The translations under genes were made by a program, and so were the position numbers. The notes below the pieces were generated by a model. It was given only the letters and a program-made list of their open reading frames with translations, searched no databases and was not told the origin of the DNA. Below are positions 16,573-24,218 of a stretch of DNA of 64,000 nt, piece by piece. Within the stretch, counting starts at the first letter, position 1. Every line of letters starts with the position of its first letter. The DNA lies in the NCBI GenBank assembly GCA_017534745.1, contig JAFXVX010000014.1:186001-250000 (forward strand), written 5' to 3'. The stretch comes from Bacteroidales bacterium (lineage in GTDB: Bacteria > Bacteroidota > Bacteroidia > Bacteroidales > UBA932).

Positions 16573-17906
16573 CAGCCCTTCTGAAAATACTGCAGGTGAT
16601 TCTCGCCCTCGCGGTTCTCATTGTGATCCACGAGGCCGGGCATTTTTCCTTTGCGCGTATTTTCGGGATAAGGGTGGACAAATTTTTCCTCTTCTTTGAC
16701 ATCGGAGGAGTGAAGCTCCTTTCAACGAAGAGCGGCTGGTTTTCGAAGCTGTTTCCGCGACTTAAGAATCTGGAGACCGAATACGGCATCGGCTGGCTGC
16801 CTCTCGGCGGCTACTGCAAGATAAGCGGCATGGTGGACGAGAGCTTGGATATGGCTTCGCTGCGGAACGAGCCGCAGCCCTGGGAGTTCCGGTCCAAGCC
16901 GGTCTGGCAGAGGATCCTGGTGATGAGCGGGGGAGTGCTGTTTAATTTCCTCCTTGCTGTAATCCTTTACACGTCAATACTTTCCATCTGGGGAGACGCC
17001 TACATTTCCAACGAGGATACTGCAATTTACGTCAACGACCTCGCCTACGACATGGGCTTCCGCACCGGAGACAGGATCCTCGCTTTCGACGACTACGTCC
17101 CGGAGGACTTCGGGATGCTGCAGGCGGATCTTGCGCGGCGCGACGTCCGCAAGGCGACCATCCTCCGTGACGGTGACACTCTCGATCTATACATAGATCA
17201 GAGCATGCTCGGAGACGTCCTGGCGACGCCCGGGATGTTCGACGTAGCTGTCCCCTTCGTCATCGACACGGTCCTCTCGTGGTCGCCTAACGCCGCCGCC
17301 GGGCTTTCGCACGGCGACAGGGTCGTCGGTATAGCGGGGGAGAGCGTGACTTACGTCCAGGACGGCCGGCCTGTTCTCGGGGAGAACGCCGGCGGCGAAG
17401 TCCCCGTATCGCTCGTAAGGGACGACGACACGGTCACGCTTGACCTTCATGTCGATTCCCTCGGCCGCCTCGGGGTCAACACAGTGATGCCTGGCATAGT
17501 CCGCAGGGAGTATTCCTTCCTCTCCGCCATCCCGGGCGGAGTGAAGATGACCTTCTCCGGCATAGGCGGCTACCTCCGTGACCTCCGACTTGTCTTTACC
17601 CCGAGGACCGAGGCCTACAAGTCGGTCGGGAGCTTCATCGCAATAGGCCAGGTGTTTCCGTCCAACTGGAACTGGTACCAGTTCCTCAGCATCCTCGCTA
17701 TCCTCTCCGTGATGCTCGGGGTGATGAACCTCATCCCCATTCCCGGCCTCGACGGCGGCCACATCCTCTTTGGTTTCTACGAACTGTTCACCCGGCGCAA
17801 GCCCTCGGACAAGTTCATGCAGATAGCACAGATAATCGGTATGTTCATCCTCCTCGCCCTTATGGTGCTGGCTTTCGGCAACGATATCGGCAGGCTAATA
17901 CATTGA
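16569..17906 (+). CDS. rseP: RseP-like site-2 intramembrane zinc metalloprotease
   Basis: 445 residues. Cleaves transmembrane segments of substrates such as anti-sigma factors or signal-peptide remnants in the inner membrane. The zinc motif HEAGH is at H21-E22-H25 in the first membrane helix, and the third ligand motif LDGGH contains D395. Between them are a conserved GVLFNFLLA-type helix and PDZ-like regions (about 150-330). The C-terminal helix is hydrophobic. It is coupled to dxr by an ATGA overlap, a pairing common in bacteria. Confidence 0.95.
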   Translation: MTALLKILQVILALAVLIVIHEAGHFSFARIFGIRVDKFFLFFDIGGVKLLSTKSGWFSKLFPRLKNLETEYGIGWLPLGGYCKISGMVDESLDMASLRNEPQPWEFRSKPVWQRILVMSGGVLFNFLLAVILYTSILSIWGDAYISNEDTAIYVNDLAYDMGFRTGDRILAFDDYVPEDFGMLQADLARRDVRKATILRDGDTLDLYIDQSMLGDVLATPGMFDVAVPFVIDTVLSWSPNAAAGLSHGDRVVGIAGESVTYVQDGRPVLGENAGGEVPVSLVRDDDTVTLDLHVDSLGRLGVNTVMPGIVRREYSFLSAIPGGVKMTFSGIGGYLRDLRLVFTPRTEAYKSVGSFIAIGQVFPSNWNWYQFLSILAILSVMLGVMNLIPIPGLDGGHILFGFYELFTRRKPSDKFMQIAQIIGMFILLALMVLAFGNDIGRLIH

Positions 17907-17910
17907 CGCT

Positions 17911-18903
17911 ATGTTAAAAAGACTCTTCATCCTCGCAGCAGCCATCCTCGCCCTCTGCGCCTGCGGAGGCCGCGGCAAGAGCCTTCTCCCCAACGTGAGC
18001 GGGAAGGCCGGCGAAGTCGTAGCAGTGATCGACAAGGACTCCTGGGAAGGAGCCGTCGGCGGAGCACTCCGCGACGCCCTTGCCGGCGATTGCCCCTATC
18101 TCGCGCAGAGAGAGCCGCTTTTCGCCCTCACGAACGTCCCTCCGGGAAGTTTTACCAACATGTTCAAGGTCCACAGGAACCTTGTTCTCATCAATATTGA
18201 CCCTCAGGTGCCAAGCCCCGGCGTATTCTACAAATACGACCAGTGGGCGCACCCTCAGGCCGTCGTTCAGGTGAGCGCGGCCGACCGTGACGCCGCCCTC
18301 GCTTTCGTGATGAACGACGGTGCGAAGATGGCGGAGTTCTTCGAACAGGCCGAGCGCAACCGCATCATCGCCAACGCGAAGCTCTATGAGGAGCTTGCGG
18401 TGGCTGAAGCCGTCAGGAAAGTGACCGGCGGCGGAGCCCTCCACTGCCCGACCGGCTACAAAATCAAGAAGCTCACCGACACTTTCCTCTGGGCCGCCGA
18501 CGAGCGCCAGTACACCAACCAGGCTGTTCTGGTCTATCGTTATCCGGCTGAAGGCGAGGTGTTTACAAAGGAAGCCATCATCGCAAAGCGCAACGAAATC
18601 CTCGGGGCCAACATCCCCGGGATGTTCGAGAACACCTATATGACGACCTCCGAAGGCGTCGAGCCGACTGTCCGTTCCCTGTCCTACAAGGGGATTGATT
18701 TTATGGAAACGAGAGGCTTCTGGGAGGTCCACAACGACTACATGGGCGGCCCGTTCGTCTCCCATTCCTTCTACTCGAAGGACGGCTCGGAAGTCATTGT
18801 GCTTGAAGCTTTCGTCTATGCCCCCCGGTTTGACAAGAGGCAGTATTTCCGCCAGGTGGAGTCGCTGATATGGTCATTTGAGTGGGAGGACGAAAAATCT
18901 TGA
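17911..18903 (+). CDS. DUF4837-family lipoprotein
   Basis: 330 residues, 4 bp after rseP. Lipoprotein signal MLKRLFILAAAILALCAC with Cys 18. The body contains the pattern I associate with DUF4837: an early GEVVAVIDKDSWEG segment, FTNMFKVHRNLVLINID, and a late TRGFWEVHNDYMGGPF. No catalytic motif is recognisable. Its position behind dxr-rseP suggests an envelope role. The family assignment is from memory of Bacteroidales proteins; the function is unknown. Confidence 0.8.
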   Translation: MLKRLFILAAAILALCACGGRGKSLLPNVSGKAGEVVAVIDKDSWEGAVGGALRDALAGDCPYLAQREPLFALTNVPPGSFTNMFKVHRNLVLINIDPQVPSPGVFYKYDQWAHPQAVVQVSAADRDAALAFVMNDGAKMAEFFEQAERNRIIANAKLYEELAVAEAVRKVTGGGALHCPTGYKIKKLTDTFLWAADERQYTNQAVLVYRYPAEGEVFTKEAIIAKRNEILGANIPGMFENTYMTTSEGVEPTVRSLSYKGIDFMETRGFWEVHNDYMGGPFVSHSFYSKDGSEVIVLEAFVYAPRFDKRQYFRQVESLIWSFEWEDEKS

Positions 18904-18910
18904 AAATAAT

Positions 18911-18941
18911 TTTGTGCGCTGAAAAATTATTTATACCTTTG
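18911..18941 (+). promoter_or_regulatory. Promoter for tRNA-Glu / rpsT (TTTG-N19-TACCTTTG)
   Basis: -33 TTTG at 18911-18914 and an exact -7 TAnnTTTG at 18934-18941 with a 19-bp spacer, 38 bases before the tRNA. The same -7 octamer and spacing precede tRNA-His at 44338. Confidence 0.8.
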
Positions 18942-18979
18942 CAATCCCTTTTGGCCACAGGGCTCCTGAGGGAGGTTAT

Positions 18980-19051
18980 GGTGGGTTCGTATAACGGCTA
19001 GTACTCGGGATTTTCATTCCCGCAATAGGAGTTCGATTCTCCTACCCACTA
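18980..19051 (+). tRNA. tRNA-Glu (anticodon TTC)
   Basis: Acceptor GGTGGGT pairs with ACCCACT (19044-19050). Anticodon stem CGGGA/TCCCG encloses the loop TTTTCAT, giving anticodon TTC. The T-arm GGAGTTCGATTCTCC is intact. The discriminator is A; CCA is not encoded. It lies 21 bp upstream of rpsT and probably shares its transcript. Confidence 0.95.
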
Positions 19052-19072
19052 CTAAATATAAAAAAGTACAAT

Positions 19073-19330
19073 ATGGCCAATACAAAATCAGCTCAGAAGG
19101 CTATACGCCAGAACGAGCGCCGCAGACTGCATAACAGGTATTATGCAAAGACAACGAGGAACGCCATCCGCGACCTCCGCAACACCACTGACAAGAAGGC
19201 AGCCGAAGAGTCGGCCCCCAAGGTGTATGCAATGATTGACAAGCTCGCCAAGATCGGCGTCATCCACAAGAACAAAGCCGCTAACCTCAAGAGCGGACTT
19301 GCACTCTACATCAATAAGCTTGGTGCTTAA
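19073..19330 (+). CDS. rpsT: 30S ribosomal protein S20
   Basis: 85 residues, basic, starting [15 protein letters not shown], the S20 hallmark; it binds 16S rRNA in the small subunit. It sits between tRNA-Glu and tRNA-Pro and has no strong promoter of its own in the 21-bp gap, so it is likely expressed from the promoter in front of tRNA-Glu. Confidence 0.97.
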   Translation: MANTKSAQKAIRQNERRRLHNRYYAKTTRNAIRDLRNTTDKKAAEESAPKVYAMIDKLAKIGVIHKNKAANLKSGLALYINKLGA

Positions 19331-19338
19331 GATGTTCG

Positions 19339-19366
19339 GAAGGGGCCGCTTAGCGGGCCCTTCTTT
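19339..19366 (+). terminator. Possible terminator/attenuator after rpsT
   Basis: A 12-bp stem with one mismatch (GAAGGGGCCGCT at 19339-19350 against AGCGGGCCCTTC at 19352-19363), followed by only three T and then tRNA-Pro. It may terminate in part or act as a processing hairpin. Confidence 0.4.
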
Positions 19367-19439
19367 CGGGATGTAGCGCAGTTGGTAGCGTACCACGTTC
19401 GGGACGTGGGGGTCGTCCGTTCGAGTCGGATCATCCCGA
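19367..19439 (+). tRNA. tRNA-Pro (anticodon CGG)
   Basis: Acceptor CGGGATG pairs with CATCCCG (19432-19438). Anticodon stem CCACG/CGTGG encloses the loop TTCGGGA, giving CGG. T-arm GTCCGTTCGAGTCGGAT. Discriminator A, CCA not encoded. It reads CCG codons, in keeping with the GC-rich codon use here. Confidence 0.93.
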
Positions 19440-19449
19440 CCCCAGAAAC

Positions 19450-19482
19450 AGCAGCCGGAATTTACCTCCGGCTGCTTTTTTT
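19450..19482 (+). terminator. Rho-independent terminator after tRNA-Pro
   Basis: Perfect 10-bp stem AGCAGCCGGA (19450-19459) / TCCGGCTGCT (19467-19476) with a 7-nt loop and a run of seven T. Confidence 0.9.
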
Positions 19483-19498
19483 GTAATGATTCTTTTCC

Positions 19499-19506
19499 TA
19501 TATTTG
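19499..19506 (+). promoter_or_regulatory. -7 element TATATTTG for the engB operon
   Basis: Exact TAnnTTTG 20 bases before the engB ATG. A TTTG at 19480-19483 lies 15 bp upstream, shorter than the usual spacer. Confidence 0.5.
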
Positions 19507-19526
19507 TATGCTTGGAGCCAAAGGCA

Positions 19527-20123
19527 ATGAAGATAAAGGACGTACAGTTTTCGGGAAGCAGCACGAGGGTCTCGGGAAGGCCTTCGCCGAGGCTTCCCGA
19601 GTTCGCTTTCATAGGAAGGTCGAACGTCGGAAAGTCCTCCCTCATCAACATGCTCTGCCAGCGCAAGGGCCTCGCCAAGACCTCGCAGACCCCCGGGAAG
19701 ACGCGTCTCGTCAACCACTTCGCCGTTGACGGCAAGTGGTACCTCGTCGATCTTCCGGGCTACGGCTACGCCAAGGCATCCGACAGGGAGCGCAAGGAGA
19801 TTTCGGCCGTCATCGAGGACTACATCCTCGGCTCGGAGTACCTTGTCCTTCTGTTTGTCCTCGTGGACGCGCGTCACGACCTCGGCAAGACCGATTTCGA
19901 CTTCATGATCCGCCTCGCTCAGGCAGAGGTGCCATTCTCCATCATCTTTACCAAGGCCGACAAGCTGGGCCCCGTAGCCCTGCAGCGTCAGATAGACGCC
20001 GTCAAAGCCGTCCTTTCGGAGCATTGGGAGGTCCTTCCGGAGATGTTTGCGACCTCTTCCGAGAGCGGTCTCGGCCGGGATGCCGTCCTCACCTATATTG
20101 CTGATATACTGAAAACCTTATAG
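19527..20123 (+). CDS. engB: Ribosome biogenesis GTPase YihA/YsxC (EngB)
   Basis: 198 residues from the ATG at 19527; an in-frame TTG at 19512 is less likely. GTPase needed for assembly of the 50S subunit. Motifs in order: G1 GRSNVGKSS, G2 region KTSQTPGKTR, G3 DLPGYGYA, G4 TKAD. Length and layout are standard. It is followed 2 bp later by prs. Confidence 0.95.
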   Translation: MKIKDVQFSGSSTRVSGRPSPRLPEFAFIGRSNVGKSSLINMLCQRKGLAKTSQTPGKTRLVNHFAVDGKWYLVDLPGYGYAKASDRERKEISAVIEDYILGSEYLVLLFVLVDARHDLGKTDFDFMIRLAQAEVPFSIIFTKADKLGPVALQRQIDAVKAVLSEHWEVLPEMFATSSESGLGRDAVLTYIADILKTL

Positions 20124-20125
20124 CC

Positions 20126-21118
20126 ATGCTTAGTGAACACAGACTGGAAATCTTCGCCTGCGAATCTTCGAGGGCGTTCGCCGAAAAGGTTGTCGCGGAG
20201 ATGAACCTGTTGAAGGCCCCGGAGGACCCTGAGATCCGCCTCGGCGATCTAGAGATCACCCATTTCAGCGACGGCGAGTTCCAGCCGTCCTTTACGGAGA
20301 GCGTCCGCGGCGCCGCCTGCTACATCATCCAGTCAACATTCCCTCCGACGGATAACCTGATGGAGCTTCTCCTCACGATAGACGCCGCCAAGAGGGCTTC
20401 CGCCCACTCAGTGATTGCGGTAGTCCCTTACTTCGGCTGGGCGAGGCAGGACCGCAAGGACAGGCCCCGTGTCTCCATAGGAGCCAAGCTGGTGGCTAAC
20501 CTGCTCAAGGCCTCCGGAGTGGACGGCCTCATGTCCTGCGACCTCCATGCCGACCAGATCCAGGGTTTCTTCGACTTCCCGGTCAACCACCTCTATGCCA
20601 ACATAGACTTCCTCGGGACGATGAACTCCCTCAAGCGCAAGTTCAAGGACACGTTCACGATAGCGGCCCCCGACATGGGCGGCGCCAAGAGGGCCAATTC
20701 CTACGCCAAGCACCTCCACTGCCCGGTCGTCATCTGCTACAAGACCCGCTCCCGGGCCAACGTCGTGGAGCGTATCCAGCCGATCGGCGAAGTCGAGGGG
20801 CGAGACATCATCATCGTCGATGACATCATCGACACCGCAGGTACTCTAACCGAGGCCGCCAACGAGCTGATCAAGCGCGGCGCCTCCTCCGTCCGGGCTT
20901 TCGCGACCCACGCCGTCCTCTCCGGCGACGCCTGCCGCAGGATCGACGAGTCCGCCCTCACCGAGGTCTATGTGACAGATACCATCCCGCTGTCGCAGGA
21001 CCCTGAAAAGGTCAGGTACCAGGGCAAGATAAAGGTTATCTCCCTCGCGAGGACATTTGCGAGGATGATCCTCAAAGTGTACAACTACCAGGCTATCAGT
21101 CCTGACTTTGTGATGTAG
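20126..21118 (+). CDS. prs: Ribose-phosphate pyrophosphokinase
   Basis: 330 residues. Makes PRPP from ribose 5-phosphate and ATP for nucleotide, His and Trp synthesis, in the cytoplasm. Visible motifs are FSDGEFQPSF, the ATP region YFGWARQDRKD, the catalytic CDLHADQIQGFFD, and the PRPP loop IIIVDDIIDTAGTLTEA. It is 2 bp after engB and 2 bp before the small membrane protein. Confidence 0.95.
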   Translation: MLSEHRLEIFACESSRAFAEKVVAEMNLLKAPEDPEIRLGDLEITHFSDGEFQPSFTESVRGAACYIIQSTFPPTDNLMELLLTIDAAKRASAHSVIAVVPYFGWARQDRKDRPRVSIGAKLVANLLKASGVDGLMSCDLHADQIQGFFDFPVNHLYANIDFLGTMNSLKRKFKDTFTIAAPDMGGAKRANSYAKHLHCPVVICYKTRSRANVVERIQPIGEVEGRDIIIVDDIIDTAGTLTEAANELIKRGASSVRAFATHAVLSGDACRRIDESALTEVYVTDTIPLSQDPEKVRYQGKIKVISLARTFARMILKVYNYQAISPDFVM

Positions 21119-21120
21119 GG

Positions 21121-21429
21121 ATGAAGGTTTTCCTCGCAGCCGTTCTCTTTGTCGGGCTCTGTGTCCTGGGACTGGGGGTCAACATCTTTTTCCGCAAGGG
21201 CGGTAAGTTCCCCCAGACCGACATAAGTTCCAACGAGGAAATGCGCAAGCGGGGCATCAAATGCCCCCGCGAGGAGGAAATGGCGCTGCATGGAGATGCT
21301 CTCGGCAGACGGCCTTGGCATGACAACACGACAGTTTCCTGTCATTCCGAGCGAAGCGAGAGAATCTCCTGCGATGGACACTTCAGCGACGCCTGTCGCG
21401 ACTGTGCGTTGTTTAAATTTGAAAAATAA
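21121..21429 (+). CDS. Small membrane protein with a repeat-derived C-terminal extension
   Basis: 102 residues: one N-terminal transmembrane helix (about 3-23), then GGKFPQTDISSNEEMRKRGIKC, which resembles a short (about 60-75 residue) Bacteroidales membrane protein with a Cys in an RGIxC motif. The reading frame continues from about residue 65 through a REP-like sequence (21341-21369) and the der -7 element (21414-21421), so the last about 35 residues look like translated non-coding DNA rather than conserved protein. Function unknown. It is 2 bp after prs. Confidence 0.65.
   Translation: MKVFLAAVLFVGLCVLGLGVNIFFRKGGKFPQTDISSNEEMRKRGIKCPREEEMALHGDALGRRPWHDNTTVSCHSERSERISCDGHFSDACRDCALFKFEK
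21341..21369. repeat. REP-like repeat (GTCATTCCGAGCGAAGCGAG type)
   Basis: The sequence begins GTCATTCCGAGCGAAGCGAG and continues AGAATCTCC. This motif occurs as a dispersed REP/MITE-like repeat in many Bacteroidetes and other genomes (from memory). It has an internal CGAGCGAAGCG near-palindrome. Only one copy is seen in this window. Confidence 0.6.
21414..21421 (+). promoter_or_regulatory. -7 element TAAATTTG upstream of der
   Basis: Exact TAnnTTTG 14 bases before the der ATG, lying inside the 3' end of the preceding small ORF. No clear -33 TTG. Confidence 0.45.
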
Positions 21430-21435
21430 GACCCT

Positions 21436-22743
21436 ATGGCTCTTCTTGCAATAGTGGGACGCCCCAACGTGGGTAAGTCCACCCTCTTCAACAGGCTCGT
21501 CGGTATGCGCCAGGCGATAGTCGATGAGACCGCCGGCGTGACGCGTGACCGCCACTACGGCAAATGCGAGTGGTGCGGCCACGAATTCTCCGTGGTTGAC
21601 ACTGGCGGTTACACTAGCAATTCCGAGGACGTTTTCGAGACTGCGATCCGCCGCCAGGTGGAGATAGCCATCGACGAGGCCGACGCGGTCCTCTTCATGG
21701 TTGAGGCCGCGACCGGCATCACGGATTACGATGCCGAGATCGCCGATGTGCTCCGCCGCAGCAAAAAGCCTGTCCTCCTGTGTGTCAACAAGGTGGACAG
21801 CGGAGACAAGATGTACGACGTGCCGCAGTTCTATGCTCTCGGCCTTGGCGACCTCTACAGCATATCGGCGGCCAACGGCTCCGGCACGGGAGACCTGCTG
21901 GACGCCGTGGTGAATATGCTTCCGGAGGACAAGCCGGAGGAGGAAGAGGACTCCTCGATTCCCCGTATCGCGATCGTCGGCCGGCCGAACGTCGGAAAGT
22001 CGTCGCTGACCAACGCCCTCCTTGGCGAGGACCGCAACATAGTGACTCCCGTTGCAGGTACTACTCGCGACTCGATTTCCACCCTCTACAACCGTTTCGG
22101 CCACGAATTCATCCTCGTGGACACCGCCGGCATCCGCCGCAAGGCCAGGGTGAAGGAGGACCTGGAGTTCTACTCCGTGATGCGCTCCATACGCGCGATA
22201 GAGCACGCCGACGTCTGCATCCTTATGATCGATGCGACCCTCGGCATGGAGGCGCAGGACATGAACATCCTCAGCCTCATAGACCGCAACAGCAAGGGCT
22301 GCGTCATCGTGGTCAACAAGTGGGACCTTTTCGAGAAGGATTCCAACACGATGAAAAAATATACTGAGTCGCTCCGCTCCCGTATAGCGCCGAACGACGA
22401 CATTCCGATAGTCTTCACGGCCGTGACCGGGAAGCAGAGGATCCTCGACGTCGTCGAGGCTGCCGCCAGGGTGGCGGAGAATATGAAGCGCCGCGTCCCT
22501 ACCGCCCAGCTCAACGAAGTGATGCTCCCCGAAATAGAGGATTATCCGCCGCCCGCCTGGAAGGGCAAGTACATCAAAATCAAGTACGTGACGCAGCTTC
22601 CGACGCGGGTTCCGTCCTTCGCGTTCTTCTGCAACCTCCCGCAGTGGGTCAAGGACCCCTACAAGAGATTCCTTGAGAACCGCATCCGCGAGCACTTCGA
22701 TTTCTCCGGCTGTCCAGTAAGAATCTACGCCAGAAGCAAGTAA
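21436..22743 (+). CDS. der: Ribosome-associated GTPase Der (EngA)
   Basis: 435 residues. Double GTPase required for 50S maturation. The first G domain has GRPNVGKST at residues 8-16, DTGGY and NKVD. The second has GRPNVGKSS at about 182-190, [11 protein letters not shown] and NKWD. A KH-like C-terminus follows ([13 protein letters not shown] to RIREHFDF). The acidic linker between the G domains ([11 protein letters not shown]) is clear. It starts the unbroken run der-xseA-xseB-glgB. Confidence 0.97.
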   Translation: MALLAIVGRPNVGKSTLFNRLVGMRQAIVDETAGVTRDRHYGKCEWCGHEFSVVDTGGYTSNSEDVFETAIRRQVEIAIDEADAVLFMVEAATGITDYDAEIADVLRRSKKPVLLCVNKVDSGDKMYDVPQFYALGLGDLYSISAANGSGTGDLLDAVVNMLPEDKPEEEEDSSIPRIAIVGRPNVGKSSLTNALLGEDRNIVTPVAGTTRDSISTLYNRFGHEFILVDTAGIRRKARVKEDLEFYSVMRSIRAIEHADVCILMIDATLGMEAQDMNILSLIDRNSKGCVIVVNKWDLFEKDSNTMKKYTESLRSRIAPNDDIPIVFTAVTGKQRILDVVEAAARVAENMKRRVPTAQLNEVMLPEIEDYPPPAWKGKYIKIKYVTQLPTRVPSFAFFCNLPQWVKDPYKRFLENRIREHFDFSGCPVRIYARSK

Positions 22744-22746
22744 ACC

Positions 22747-24021
22747 ATGCCCGAGGTCCCCTACATAAGCCTTTCAGAACTTCTCTCGACCTACAAGGCG
22801 GTGATCGAGGAGACTTTTCAGGGGAGATACTGGGTCAAGGGGGAGATAACACTGTGGACTCCTCGCGCCAACGGCCACTGCTACCTCGATCTCTCGGAGA
22901 GCCGCGCGGGCCGTATCGTGGCCCAGTCCAGGGCCATCATCTGGAACCGCAACTACCAAAGAATCAAAGACAAATTCGAGAGCGCAACAGGGACTCCGCT
23001 CGGAGTCGGCATATCCGTTCTCGTGAGGGTCCAGATCAGTTTTTCCGAGACCTACGGGACCGCTCTTTTCATCGACGACATAGACCCGTCCTTCACCGTC
23101 GGCGAGAAGGAAATTGCCCGCAAGCAGGCTATAGAAAAGCTCACGAAGCTCGGCTACATGGAGCTCCAGAAGGAGCTTTGCATTCCCGACATTCCGCGCC
23201 GCCTCGCGGTGATCTCATCCGCGACGGCCGCCGGTCTCCAGGATTTTGTCAACCACATAGAGAAGAACCCTCGTGGTTACGCTTTCGATCTCTCGTTCTT
23301 TGACGCTGCGGTGCAGGGCGACGCGGCGGCAGGCTCTGTGATCGCCGCCATCTCGGAAGCCTCCGAGGGCGATTTCGACGCCGTGCTTATCCTCCGTGGC
23401 GGCGGGTCGGAGAACGACCTCGCCTGCTTCGACGACTACGACCTTGCGGTCGCAATCGCCCGCTGTCCGCTTCCCGTCGTGACGGCGATCGGTCACGACA
23501 AGGACTTCCACATAGCAGACATGGTCGCATGCGAGTTCGTAAAGACCCCGACGGCCCTTGCGGATCTTTTCATCGACCGCTTTGCCGAGGCCGAGGACCG
23601 CGCCGTAAGAGCGGCCGACAGAGTGCGTACGGCGGCCCTCGCGCGTGTCTCCGCTGAGGAGAACAGAGTAGCCGCCAGGGGCAGGGCCGTCGCATCGGCT
23701 CTCCTTGCCCTTCACAGGAGCGCCGAGCGGCTCGCAGATGCCGCGGCATCGAGGATCCGCAACGTCGCGACAGTGAAGCTGACTGCACTCCAGGGCATAC
23801 TTTCGCTTCTGGAGACACGCATCAGCTCGGCCGATCCCCGTACTCTCCTTGCAAAAGGTTACGTCCTTGTGACGGGGGCTGACAACAAACTGCTGAAGGG
23901 CGTCAGCCGTGTCCGGCCGGGCGACCGGATCGGAGTCCGTTTCTCCGACGGGTCGGTCATCGCCCACGTCTCGGACGTCATCCGTGAAGATATTGATAAT
24001 GAGAAAGCTAACGCATCATAA
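22747..24021 (+). CDS. xseA: Exodeoxyribonuclease VII large subunit
   Basis: 424 residues. With XseB it degrades single-stranded DNA to oligonucleotides. An N-terminal OB fold (about 5-100) is followed by the catalytic region with the signatures RLAVISSATAAGLQDF and LRGGGSENDLACFDDYDLA, plus AIGHDKDFHIAD, then a long coiled-coil-like region (about 280-360). It begins 3 bp after der and is 2 bp from xseB. Confidence 0.95.
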   Translation: MPEVPYISLSELLSTYKAVIEETFQGRYWVKGEITLWTPRANGHCYLDLSESRAGRIVAQSRAIIWNRNYQRIKDKFESATGTPLGVGISVLVRVQISFSETYGTALFIDDIDPSFTVGEKEIARKQAIEKLTKLGYMELQKELCIPDIPRRLAVISSATAAGLQDFVNHIEKNPRGYAFDLSFFDAAVQGDAAAGSVIAAISEASEGDFDAVLILRGGGSENDLACFDDYDLAVAIARCPLPVVTAIGHDKDFHIADMVACEFVKTPTALADLFIDRFAEAEDRAVRAADRVRTAALARVSAEENRVAARGRAVASALLALHRSAERLADAAASRIRNVATVKLTALQGILSLLETRISSADPRTLLAKGYVLVTGADNKLLKGVSRVRPGDRIGVRFSDGSVIAHVSDVIREDIDNEKANAS

Positions 24022-24023
24022 TT

Positions 24024-24218
24024 ATGGATAAGAAATTTGATTACGCCGCAGCTGTTGCGGAGCTTGAGAAGATAGCCGCGAAGGTCGAAGAGCCTGGGAC
24101 AAAACTGGACGACATCGACAAGCTCGTCTCGCGCTCGAAGGAGCTTCTGAAGGGCTGTCGCGACTACCTGCAGGGCGTGAAGGAAAAGATAGATTCCATC
24201 GAAAAGGAGGACAAGTGA
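24024..24218 (+). CDS. xseB: Exodeoxyribonuclease VII small subunit
   Basis: 64 residues, helical and charged, with the family pattern FDYAAAVAELEKIAAKVE and KLDDIDKLVSRSKELLKGC. It binds XseA to form the nuclease. Its TGA overlaps the next ATG by one base, linking DNA repair and glycogen genes in one transcript. Confidence 0.92.
   Translation: MDKKFDYAAAVAELEKIAAKVEEPGTKLDDIDKLVSRSKELLKGCRDYLQGVKEKIDSIEKEDK
24206..24210 (+). promoter_or_regulatory. Shine-Dalgarno-like GGAGG before glgB
   Basis: GGAGG 7 bases before the glgB ATG at 24218, inside the end of xseB. Strong SD motifs are unusual in Bacteroidetes, so it may be fortuitous, but it supports the ATG at 24218 over the GTG at 24215. 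Confidence 0.4.

Noticed and set aside
21085..22695. Long reverse-strand open frame (536 codons) opposite der
   Set aside because: It lies antisense to the unmistakable der gene; GC-rich codon bias opens the opposite strand. Its translation is low-complexity His/Val/Glu-rich with no domain.
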